Source: DATHSN01 sp035464115 (lineage in GTDB: Bacteria; Actinomycetota; Acidimicrobiia; Acidimicrobiales; SKKL01). From it: 32,835 bases of DNA. The stretch covers positions 1 through 32,835 of the forward strand of contig DATHSN010000136.1 of NCBI GenBank assembly GCA_035464115.1, read 5' to 3'. A program made the translations under genes and the position numbers. The notes beneath the pieces were generated by a model, which made no database searches, was not told the DNA's origin, and saw nothing but the letters and a program-made list of their open reading frames with translations. Position 1 is the first letter of the stretch, and the number at the start of each line of letters is the position of its first letter. This document shows positions 19,227 through 24,901 of this stretch, piece after piece.

Positions 19227-19699
19227 CCGAGCTGCCCCTCCTCGCCAAGGTGCTCACCGTGTCCGACGGGGTGATCGCCGGCACCCGCGAGGACCGCTCC
19301 GGTGAGGCGCTCGGTGCCCGCCTGGCCGAGGCCGGGTGGGAGGTGGTCGAGCGCCGAGTGGTGGCCGACGGGGTCGAGTCGGTGCGCGACGCCCTCGTCG
19401 CCATGTCCGACGGGTTCGTCGGCCTGGTGGCCACGACCGGGGGCACCGGGTTCGGGCCACGCGACCTCACCCCCGAGGGCACCCGCGCCGCGGTCGAGCG
19501 CGAGGCGCCGGGGCTGGCCGAGGCGATGCGGCTGGTGAGCCCGCTCGGGCGGCTGTCGCGCGGCATCGCCGGCACCCGGGGCACCACCCTGGTGATCAAC
19601 GGACCGGGGTCCACCGCCGGCGCGGTCGAGACGCTCGAGGCGGTGCTCGACGTGCTGCCCCACGCCGTCCGCCTCCTCGCCGGTTCCCGGGAGCACTAG
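19223..19699 (+). CDS. MogA/MoaB-family molybdopterin adenylyltransferase
   Basis: MoCF-domain protein of molybdenum cofactor synthesis; family members adenylylate molybdopterin before metal insertion. Seen in 158 aa: VLTVSDGVIAGTREDRSG at the start of the domain, the GGTGFGPRDLTPEGTR signature, LSRGIAGTRGTTLVINGPGS and VETLEAVLDVLPHAV. The usual NLPG element reads INGPG here. GTG at 19223 overlaps the rsmB TGA (GTGA); ATG at 19214 would add three residues. No other molybdenum cofactor gene is nearby, so the placement is probably read-through convenience. Whether it works as MogA or MoaB cannot be told. Confidence 0.85.
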   Translation: MTELPLLAKVLTVSDGVIAGTREDRSGEALGARLAEAGWEVVERRVVADGVESVRDALVAMSDGFVGLVATTGGTGFGPRDLTPEGTRAAVEREAPGLAEAMRLVSPLGRLSRGIAGTRGTTLVINGPGSTAGAVETLEAVLDVLPHAVRLLAGSREH

Positions 19700-19720
19700 A
19701 ACCCGCCAGGGAGCACCAGA
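19689..19720 (+). repeat. Tandem 12-nt repeat upstream of hisG
   Basis: GGGAGCACTAGA at 19689-19700 recurs as GGGAGCACCAGA at 19709-19720, one mismatch, with a 20-nt period (about two helical turns). The first copy covers the moaB stop codon and the second covers where a -35 element would lie for the hisG -10 box. It could be an operator or a small duplication. Confidence 0.5.
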
Positions 19721-19729
19721 CCGCCACGG

Positions 19730-19735
19730 TACGGT
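19730..19735 (+). promoter_or_regulatory. -10 box of hisG (leaderless arrangement)
   Basis: TACGGT ends 7 nt before the hisG ATG at 19743. It fits TANNNT and lies in the 43-nt gap after moaB. No Shine-Dalgarno is present in the gap at a useful distance, which fits a leaderless message. Confidence 0.5.
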
Positions 19736-19742
19736 GACGGCC

Positions 19743-20618
19743 ATGTTGAAGCTCGTCCTCCCCAAGGGCTCGCTCGAGCGCGCCACCCTCGAGCTGTTCG
19801 AGGCCGCCGATCTCACGGTGACGCGCAGCTCGGCGGTCGACTACAAGGCCACCATCGACGACCCCCGCATCGGTGAGGTCCGGATCCTGCGGCCCCAGGA
19901 GATCGGTCGCTACGTGTCCGAGGGCCTGTTCGACCTCGGCATCACCGGGCGCGACTGGATCGAGGAGACCTCGTCCGACGTCGTGTCGCTGGGCGAGCTG
20001 CGCTACTCCAAGGCCACGTCGCGGCCGGTCCGGCTGGTGGTGGCCGTGCCCGCCGACTCGCCGTACCAGTCGGCCGCCGACCTGCCCCAGGGGGTGAAGG
20101 TCTCCACCGAGTACCCCGAGCTCACCCGCCGGTTCTTCGCCGACCTCGGCATCGAGGCCGACATCCGCCTGTCGTACGGGGCCACCGAGGCCAAGGTGCC
20201 CGACATCGTCGACTGCGCGGTCGATCTCACCGAGACCGGGCGGGCCCTGCGCGCCGCCGGGCTCAAGGAGATCGACATCATCATCACGTCGTACACCGAG
20301 CTGATCGCCAACCCGGCGTCACGGGCCGATCCCGACAAGGCCCACGCCATGGACCAGGTGCACACGCTCCTGCAGGGCGTGCTCGAGGCCCGTGGCCAGG
20401 TGATGGTCATGCTCAACATCGGGCCCGACGCGCTCGACGCGGTCATCGAGGTGCTGCCCTCGATGAAGGCCCCGACGGTGAACCAGCTCCACGGTGGGCG
20501 GGGCTACGCGGTCACCACCGTGGTGCCCAAGGCGACGGTCAACATCTTGATCCCCGAGCTCAAGGACCGCGGCGCCACCGACATCGTCGAGCTGCCGATC
20601 ACCAAGATCGTCCACTGA
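19743..20618 (+). CDS. hisG: ATP phosphoribosyltransferase, long form
   Basis: First step of histidine synthesis: joins ATP and PRPP to phosphoribosyl-ATP. Seen in 291 aa: N-terminal LPKGSLERATLELFE (6-20), the PRPP-binding segment DLTETGRALR (161-170), and a C-terminal ACT-like regulatory domain from about residue 215 with LPSMKAPTVNQL and TVNILIPELKDRGA. This is the hexameric long form that is feedback-inhibited by histidine and needs no HisZ. ATG at 19743 is chosen over GTG at 19734 because the protein then starts MLKLVLPKGS and fits the -10 spacing. No other his gene is in the window. Confidence 0.97.
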   Translation: MLKLVLPKGSLERATLELFEAADLTVTRSSAVDYKATIDDPRIGEVRILRPQEIGRYVSEGLFDLGITGRDWIEETSSDVVSLGELRYSKATSRPVRLVVAVPADSPYQSAADLPQGVKVSTEYPELTRRFFADLGIEADIRLSYGATEAKVPDIVDCAVDLTETGRALRAAGLKEIDIIITSYTELIANPASRADPDKAHAMDQVHTLLQGVLEARGQVMVMLNIGPDALDAVIEVLPSMKAPTVNQLHGGRGYAVTTVVPKATVNILIPELKDRGATDIVELPITKIVH

Positions 20619-20635
20619 TGGCCCAGCTCCGATGA
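20618..20635 (+). other. Bridging micro-ORF (5 codons) between hisG and the cold-shock gene
   Basis: ATG at 20618 shares its A with the hisG TGA (TGATG) and opens a 5-codon frame, MAQLR, whose TGA overlaps the ATG of the next gene by 4 nt (ATGA). It may carry ribosomes across the 13-nt gap, or be chance. Confidence 0.3.
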
Positions 20636-20871
20636 CACTGCCCACCCTGGGTCGCGGCACCGGCACGGTGGCGGCCTTCGACGAGGCCGCGGGGATCGGC
20701 ACGGTGGTCGACACCACCGGGCGCGAGCTGTTCTTCCACTGCACCGAGATCGCCGACGGCACCCGCACCATCGCCGCGGGCACCACCGTGGCGTTCGCGC
20801 TGGTGGCGGGCCGGCGTGGGCGCTGGGAGGCCGCCGACCTGCACACCGTGGGCGGCGGCGCTCCCGACTAG
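20632..20871 (+). CDS. Small cold-shock-domain protein
   Basis: Single OB-fold cold-shock-domain protein of 79 aa. Seen: GTGTVAAFDEAAGIGTVVD, ELFFHCTEI, GTTVAFALVAGRRGRWEA, which follow the order of CspA strands. The RNP2-like motif is kept as LFFHC, but the RNP1 motif (KGFGFI in CspA) is AGIGTV, lacking the aromatic residues that stack on nucleobases. Single-strand nucleic acid binding may therefore be weak or altered. It follows hisG by 13 nt and is probably cotranscribed. Its TAG stop lies in a CTAG that also gives the stop of the convergent DUF1844 gene. Confidence 0.8.
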   Translation: MTLPTLGRGTGTVAAFDEAAGIGTVVDTTGRELFFHCTEIADGTRTIAAGTTVAFALVAGRRGRWEAADLHTVGGGAPD

Positions 20872-21332
20872 TCCTCGGCGGGTGGGGGCGCTGCCGCGCC
20901 GGCCTCGGCCGCGGCGCGGACCTGGACGAACGCGAGCTGGATCTGGGCCAGGGCGTCGCGCAGCGTCTCGCCGTCGGGGCCGAGGCGCTCACCGGTGGCG
21001 TCGAGCACGCCGGCCAGCGCGTCGATGGCCAGGCGGGCCTCGTCGAGGTTCGCCTCGTCGGCCCCGAGGTGGATGGCGGCCAGCTCGTAGAGGCCCATGG
21101 CGTGGTTGGTGACGATGACGTGAGCGGGGGTCTCGAGCACCTGGCGGCGGGTCTCGGCCATCTGGGCCACCAGCTGCTCGGCCTGGCGGCGCTGCTCGGG
21201 CGGCAGCGCGTCGAGCTCGGCGCGCTGCTCGGGGCTCAGTCCGGCGAGGGGATCGGGCCCGGCGACGGGGTCGGGGCCGGCGTCGGCGCGGCGATCGACG
21301 GGGCGCTCGCCGTCGGGGGTCCACAGGCTCAT
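20868..21332 (-). CDS. DUF1844 family protein
   Basis: Conserved protein of unknown function, 154 aa. Seen: N-terminal MSLWTPDGERPVDR, then a proline/aspartate-rich linker, a charged helix LSPEQRAELDALPPEQRRQAEQ written here only as a landmark around residues 31-52, then the DUF1844 core from about residue 70: VIVTNHAMGLYELAAIHLG, ARLAIDALAGVLDATGERLG and LRDALAQIQLAFVQV. The tail is alanine/proline-rich. ATG at 21332 is preceded by AAGGA 7 nt upstream. No signal peptide or strong membrane helix is evident. It is divergent from infC across a 291-nt region and converges with the cold-shock gene with a 4-nt overlap. In actinobacteria DUF1844 genes commonly sit next to infC, so a link to translation is plausible but unproven. 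Confidence 0.85.
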   Translation of the reverse strand: MSLWTPDGERPVDRRADAGPDPVAGPDPLAGLSPEQRAELDALPPEQRRQAEQLVAQMAETRRQVLETPAHVIVTNHAMGLYELAAIHLGADEANLDEARLAIDALAGVLDATGERLGPDGETLRDALAQIQLAFVQVRAAAEAGAAAPPPAED

Positions 21333-21402
21333 CGGAGGGTCCTTCCGGATCGGCGGGGAGGGCGCGAGAGACCGGCTCGTGGTCGACCGGCCACCTGGCT
21401 GG

Positions 21403-21408
21403 TACTCT
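21403..21408 (+). promoter_or_regulatory. -10 box of the infC operon, part of a symmetric TANNNTA
   Basis: TACTCT in the divergent region fits TANNNT. Transcription from about 21415 would give a leader of about 210 nt before infC. It overlaps a TAGAGT on the other strand; the pair forms TACTCTA. No strong -35 box is visible. Confidence 0.45.
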
Positions 21409-21409
21409 A
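21404..21409 (-). promoter_or_regulatory. -10 box of the DUF1844 gene, overlapping the infC -10
   Basis: TAGAGT on the minus strand, the mirror of the infC -10 box. A start about 7 nt downstream gives a leader of about 65 nt that carries the AAGGA ribosome site of the DUF1844 gene. Confidence 0.35.
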
Positions 21410-21496
21410 CGTGCACAACCGAGACGGGAAGCGGGGCCCTGCCCCCACCCGGCCACCGCCGAGCAGCACAGGTGCGCCGGGTCGATGCACCTCGAC

Positions 21497-21513
21497 GGCC
21501 CCCTCCGGGGGTC
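21497..21513 (+). promoter_or_regulatory. infC leader hairpin 1
   Basis: Seven-pair stem (one G-U) with a TCC loop: GGCCCCC pairs with GGGGGTC. It lies in the untranslated leader between the infC promoter and the infC start. Confidence 0.45.
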
Positions 21514-21520
21514 GTTCCGA

Positions 21521-21546
21521 GCGGACGTCGGCTTCCCGACGTCCGC
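21521..21546 (+). promoter_or_regulatory. infC leader hairpin 2, possible attenuator
   Basis: Perfect 11-bp inverted repeat, GCGGACGTCGG against CCGACGTCCGC, with a CTTC loop. It is followed by GTCGTCGTTCTGG, which is only weakly T-rich, so it is not a standard terminator. Together with hairpin 1 it makes the leader look like a structured control region for infC-rpmI-rplT. The rest of 21547-21609 shows no further strong structure. Confidence 0.5.
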
Positions 21547-21623
21547 GTCGTCGTTCTGGGCGCTGCGGGCGTGACCACCCAGCGAGACGAGAGGATCCCC
21601 GCATCGATGAGGAGTGAGCGGCC

Positions 21624-22256
21624 ATAGCTGCGCCCGCCAGCAACGAGCCCCGGATCAACGACCGCATCCGAGCCCGCGAGGTCCGCCTCGTGGCGCCCGA
21701 CGGTGAGCAGATCGGGATCAGGCCCCTGCCAGAGGCCCTCGCCATGGCGCGAGACCTCGATCTCGACCTGGTGGAGGTGGCCGACAAGGCCAACCCCCCG
21801 GTCTGTCGGATCATGGACTACGGGAAGTACAAGTACGAAGCCGCCCAACGGGCCAAGGAGTCCCGGCGCAAGAGCACCAACATCTCCATCAAGGAGATGA
21901 AGTACCGGCCCAAGATCGGACCGGGCGACTTCGAGACCAAGACCCGCAAGGTCGCCGAGTTCCTCGGCGAGGGCCACAAGGTCAAGGTCACCATCATGTT
22001 CCGGGGCCGAGAGATGCAGCACCCCGAGCTCGGCAAGAAGATCCTCGACAACGTGGCGGGTGAGGTCGTCGACCTGGCCCGCGTCGAGGTCGTCCCCAAG
22101 CTCGACGGCCGCAACATGATCATGGTCCTGGCTCCCGACAAGCAGGCCCAGGCCCTGGCGGCCAAGCGCAAGGCGGCCGAGGCCGACGAGGCCGCAGCCG
22201 CGGGCTCCGAGGCGCCCGAGCCTGCCGACCCGCCCGCCGCTCCCCCCACCGACTGA
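21624..22256 (+). CDS. infC: Translation initiation factor IF-3, ATA start
   Basis: IF-3 binds the 30S subunit and checks start-codon pairing. Seen: EPRINDRIRAREVRLV at residues 8-23, IF3-N with LDLVEVADKANPPVCRIMDYGKYKYE, linker, and IF3-C with MKYRPKIGPGDFETKTRKV and VKVTIMFRGREM; then an Ala/Pro/Glu-rich tail of about 35 residues. Start: the frame has a stop at 21615-21617, and no ATG, GTG, TTG or CTG occurs before GTG 21690, which would delete RINDRIR. ATA at 21624 lies 9 nt after AGGAG (21610-21614), giving 210 aa. Rare start codons in infC are known to give feedback control by IF-3 in other bacteria. A 6-codon ORF (21607-21627) ends in TAG overlapping the ATA. Confidence 0.93.
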   Translation: MAAPASNEPRINDRIRAREVRLVAPDGEQIGIRPLPEALAMARDLDLDLVEVADKANPPVCRIMDYGKYKYEAAQRAKESRRKSTNISIKEMKYRPKIGPGDFETKTRKVAEFLGEGHKVKVTIMFRGREMQHPELGKKILDNVAGEVVDLARVEVVPKLDGRNMIMVLAPDKQAQALAAKRKAAEADEAAAAGSEAPEPADPPAAPPTD

Positions 22257-22269
22257 ACCTGGTCCCGCC

Positions 22270-22290
22270 GGCCCCGCCGGCCGCGGGGCC
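22270..22290 (+). promoter_or_regulatory. Hairpin in the infC-rpmI gap
   Basis: GGCCCCGC pairs with GCGGGGCC around a CGGCC loop, an 8-bp GC stem in the 82-nt gap. No T-run follows, so it is not a terminator. In other bacteria L20 binds mRNA between infC and rplT to repress rpmI-rplT, and this is a candidate site. Confidence 0.45.
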
Positions 22291-22338
22291 TCACCGCCGA
22301 GGCCCGCCCGCCCGGCGCCGACACCACCGAGGACCACC

Positions 22339-22536
22339 ATGCCGAAGATGAAGACCCACCGCGGCGCCGCCAAGCGCTTCAAGGTCACGGGCAGCGGCAA
22401 GATCATGCGTCGCAAGGTCAACCGCGCCCACATCCTGGAGAAGAAGGCCTCCAAGCGCACCCGCCGCCTCGCTCGGCCGGCCGAGCTCACCGGGGGCGAC
22501 AAGGCCAAGGTCGAGCGCCAGCTCGGCCTGCGCTGA
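22339..22536 (+). CDS. rpmI: Ribosomal protein bL35
   Basis: Large-subunit ribosomal protein. Seen in 65 aa: MPKMKTHRGAAKRFKVTGSG, the textbook bL35 N-terminus, then KVNRAHILEKKASKRTRRL. Strongly basic and of full length. It lies between infC and rplT in the universal infC-rpmI-rplT order. The ATG is preceded by GAGGA at 22330-22334. The basic composition and the neighbours leave no real alternative. Confidence 0.98.
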   Translation: MPKMKTHRGAAKRFKVTGSGKIMRRKVNRAHILEKKASKRTRRLARPAELTGGDKAKVERQLGLR

Positions 22537-22579
22537 GTCCCACCCCACTCCTCCCCTACGTGCTCGAAAGGAGCTCCCG

Positions 22580-22957
22580 ATGGCCAGGGTCAAGCGCGCC
22601 GTCCACTCGAAGAAGCATCGCCGTTCCACGCTGGAGCGGGCCAAGGGCTACTACGGCAACAAGAGCCGGTCGTACCGTGCCGCCAACGAGCAGGTCATGC
22701 ACTCGTTGCAGTACGCCTACCGCGACCGTCGCGCCCGCAAGGGCGAGTTCCGCAAGCTGTGGATCCAGCGGATCAACGCCGCGTGCCGCCAGCACGACAT
22801 GAGCTACAGCCGGTTCATCGCCGGCCTGCGGGTCGCCGAGGTCGACGTCGACCGCAAGGTGCTCGCCGACCTCGCCGTCACCGACCCCGCCGCGTTCGGC
22901 GCGCTGGTCGACGTGGCGCGGTCCGCCCTCGCCGACGAGGCGCCGGCCGCCTCCTGA
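22580..22957 (+). CDS. rplT: Ribosomal protein bL20
   Basis: Large-subunit protein needed for early 50S assembly, and in known systems the translational repressor of its own operon. Seen in 125 aa: MARVKRAVHSKKHRR, AKGYYGNKSRSYRAANEQV and KLWIQRINAACR, matching the basic extension and globular domain of bL20. Strong Shine-Dalgarno AAAGGAG (22566-22572) before the ATG. The C-terminal end ADEAPAAS is a short extra tail. The next gene, an RNA methyltransferase, starts 6 nt after its stop. Confidence 0.98.
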   Translation: MARVKRAVHSKKHRRSTLERAKGYYGNKSRSYRAANEQVMHSLQYAYRDRRARKGEFRKLWIQRINAACRQHDMSYSRFIAGLRVAEVDVDRKVLADLAVTDPAAFGALVDVARSALADEAPAAS

Positions 22958-22962
22958 ACCCG

Positions 22963-23811
22963 GTGACGGCGCTCGCCGCATCGAACCCACGCATCAAGCG
23001 ACTGCGGCGCCTCTCGGGGCGCCGCAGCGCGCGCGTCGACGACGGCTGCGTGGTGCTCGAGGGCCCCGTCGTCATCGGCGAGGCGCTCCAGCGGGGCATC
23101 TCGCTCAGCGAGCTCTACGCCGAGCCCGACGCCCCGGCCGACATCGTCGACGCGGCGCGCGCCGCCGGGGTCGTGGTGCACGAGGTCGGCGCCGGGGTCC
23201 TCGCCGGGGTCACCGACACCGTCACCTCCCGACCCGTCGTCGCGGTGGCGGCGCGCCCGGTCCACGCCCTCGCCGACGTGGTGGCCCTCGCCGTCGAGCG
23301 CCGCCGACCGCTCCTGGTGCTCGTCGAGGTGCGCGACCCGGGCAACGTGGGCACCATCGTGCGCACCGCCGAGGCCGCGGGCGCGGTGGGGGTGGTGTGC
23401 AGCGCCGGCACCGCCGATCCCACGTCGCCCAAGGCGGTGCGGGCGTCGTCGGGCACCGTGCTCGACCTCCCCGTCGTCGACGGTGGCGACCCCGCCGAGC
23501 TGGTCGCCGCCGTCGCCGCCGCCGGGATCGTGGTGGCCGCCACGGTGGTGCGCGGCGGCCACGATCCGGCCGGTGCCCCGCTCGCCGGGGCGGTGGCCCT
23601 CGTGCTGGGGGGCGAGGCCCAGGGCCTCGCCCCCGCGATCACCGACGGGGCCGACCTGCGCCTCACCATCCCGATGGAGGGTCGCGCCGAGTCGCTCAAC
23701 GTCGCGGTGGCCGCAGGAGTGCTGTGCTTCGAGGCGCTGCGGCAGCGACGCGCCGAGCGCGGAACCGATTGGACGCCACCGGCCGCCGACGACACTGTTG
23801 ACCGGCCATGA
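22963..23811 (+). CDS. TrmH-family rRNA 2'-O-methyltransferase (TsnR/RlmB-like)
   Basis: SPOUT methyltransferase of the group that includes 23S rRNA 2'-O-methyltransferases and thiostrepton/avilamycin resistance enzymes. Seen in 282 aa: an N-terminal L30e-like RNA-binding domain (NPRIKRLRRLSGRR, FVLEG-like CVVLEGPVVIGEAL), then motif 1 NVGTIVRTAEAAG (from Asn128), motif 2 LVLGGEAQGL (about 213-222) and motif 3 ESLNVAVAAGVLCFEALRQ. GTG at 22963 gives MTALAASNPRIK, the expected start. The rplT-trmH-pheS order is common in Gram-positives, so a housekeeping rRNA target is likelier than drug resistance. It is a distant paralogue of the 15447-16025 gene. Confidence 0.9.
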   Translation: MTALAASNPRIKRLRRLSGRRSARVDDGCVVLEGPVVIGEALQRGISLSELYAEPDAPADIVDAARAAGVVVHEVGAGVLAGVTDTVTSRPVVAVAARPVHALADVVALAVERRRPLLVLVEVRDPGNVGTIVRTAEAAGAVGVVCSAGTADPTSPKAVRASSGTVLDLPVVDGGDPAELVAAVAAAGIVVAATVVRGGHDPAGAPLAGAVALVLGGEAQGLAPAITDGADLRLTIPMEGRAESLNVAVAAGVLCFEALRQRRAERGTDWTPPAADDTVDRP

Positions 23812-23837
23812 CCGACCCCACCGGAGGCCGTCGATGA
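23808..23837 (+). other. Bridging micro-ORF (9 codons) before pheS
   Basis: ATG at 23808 overlaps the TGA of the methyltransferase gene (ATGA) and opens MTDPTGGRR, whose own TGA overlaps the pheS ATG (ATGA). It contains the pheS Shine-Dalgarno. There are no Phe codons, so it is not a classical attenuation peptide. Confidence 0.35.
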
Positions 23838-24865
23838 TCACCGAGCTGCGCGCCCTCGCCGACACCGGGCGCGAGCACGTCGCCGCGGCGACGTCGATCG
23901 AGGCGCTGCGGGCCGTCGAGGCCGGGCTGCTCGGCAAGCGCTCCGAGCTGGCCAGCGCCAAGGCCCGCCTCGGTGGCCTCGACCCCGACGAGCGGCGGGC
24001 CGCGGGCGCCGCCCTCAACGAGGTGCGCGCCGAGCTCGAGGCGGCGGTCGCGGCGCGCAAGGCCGAGCTCGAGGCGGCCGAGCGGCGGCGACGTCTCGAC
24101 GCCGAGCGGCTCGACCTCACCGAGGTCGTGGGCGGGCCTCGCCTCGGGCACCTGCACCTCGTCACCCAGACCCACGACCGCCTCGAGGACGTGTTCGTGG
24201 GCATGGGCTTCACCGTGGCCGAGGGCCCCGAGATCGAGACCGAGTGGTACAACTTCGGCGCGCTGAACTTCCCGCCCGGGCACCCGGCGCGGGCCATGTA
24301 CGACACGCTCTACGTCGAGTTCGGCGATCCCGAGAGCACGCTCCTGCGCACCCACACGTCGCCGGTGCAGATGCGCGTCATGGAGCGCGAGCAGCCCCCG
24401 ATCTACGTCGTGTGCCCCGGTCGGGTCTACCGCTCCGACACGCCCGACGCGAGCCACATGCCGGTGTTCCACCAGATCGAGGGCCTGGTCGTCGACCGCG
24501 GCATCTCCATGGGTCACCTCGCCGGCACGCTCGAGGAGTTCACCACCGCCTACTTCGGCGGGGCGATCCACTCACGGCTGCGCCCCTCTTACTTCCCGTT
24601 CACCGAGCCGTCCGCCGAGTACGACATCACCTGCGTCATCTGCGAGGGCGCCGGCTGCCAGACCTGCTCGCGCACCGGCTGGATCGAGCTCGGGGGCTGC
24701 GGGATGGTGCACCCCAACGTGTTGCGCAACGGCGGCATCGACCCCGAGGAGTTCACCGGGTTCGCCTTCGGGTTCGGCACCGACCGCCTCTCGGCGATGC
24801 GCCTCGGCATCGACGACCTGCGCGACATGTTCAGCAACGACATCCGCTTCCTGCGCCAGTTCTGA
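23834..24865 (+). CDS. pheS: Phenylalanine-tRNA ligase alpha subunit
   Basis: Catalytic subunit of the alpha2-beta2 enzyme that charges tRNAPhe. Seen in 343 aa: an N-terminal coiled-coil tRNA arm (about residues 1-95, rich in Ala, Glu and Arg), then the class II core with GPEIETEWYNF, HTSPVQMR, motif 2 FHQIEGLVV (from 212) and motif 3 GFAFGFGTDRLSAMR (from 309). Four cysteines in the CVICEGAGCQTC segment are common in this family. The gene has GGAGG (23823-23827) 6 nt before its ATG. pheT follows after 36 nt. Confidence 0.97.
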   Translation: MITELRALADTGREHVAAATSIEALRAVEAGLLGKRSELASAKARLGGLDPDERRAAGAALNEVRAELEAAVAARKAELEAAERRRRLDAERLDLTEVVGGPRLGHLHLVTQTHDRLEDVFVGMGFTVAEGPEIETEWYNFGALNFPPGHPARAMYDTLYVEFGDPESTLLRTHTSPVQMRVMEREQPPIYVVCPGRVYRSDTPDASHMPVFHQIEGLVVDRGISMGHLAGTLEEFTTAYFGGAIHSRLRPSYFPFTEPSAEYDITCVICEGAGCQTCSRTGWIELGGCGMVHPNVLRNGGIDPEEFTGFAFGFGTDRLSAMRLGIDDLRDMFSNDIRFLRQF

Positions 24866-24901
24866 CGGCGCGCCGCCCACCGCCGCACGGAGGTCCCCCA
24901 G

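Noticed and set aside
21521..21559. Rho-independent terminator upstream of infC
   Set aside because: The stem is good, but the following GTCGTCGTTCTGG is not a U-run, and nothing on the plus strand upstream needs terminating. Kept as a leader hairpin.
21379..21627. Open frame starting GTG 21379 through the infC leader, and another at 21411-21617
   Set aside because: Both cross the two strong hairpins, are Arg/Pro-rich as expected of non-coding GC DNA, and show no family similarity. Only the last six codons of the first (from ATG 21607) are of interest, as an overlap with the infC start.
23793..23810. CACTGT before the pheS micro-ORF as a -10 box
   Set aside because: The first base does not fit TANNNT, and the position is inside the methyltransferase coding region with no other promoter sign.
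22963..23811. Thiostrepton-type antibiotic resistance methyltransferase
   Set aside because: The motifs fit the TsnR/TrmH group, but the fixed place between rplT and pheS, and no resistance or biosynthesis genes nearby, favour a housekeeping RNA methyltransferase.
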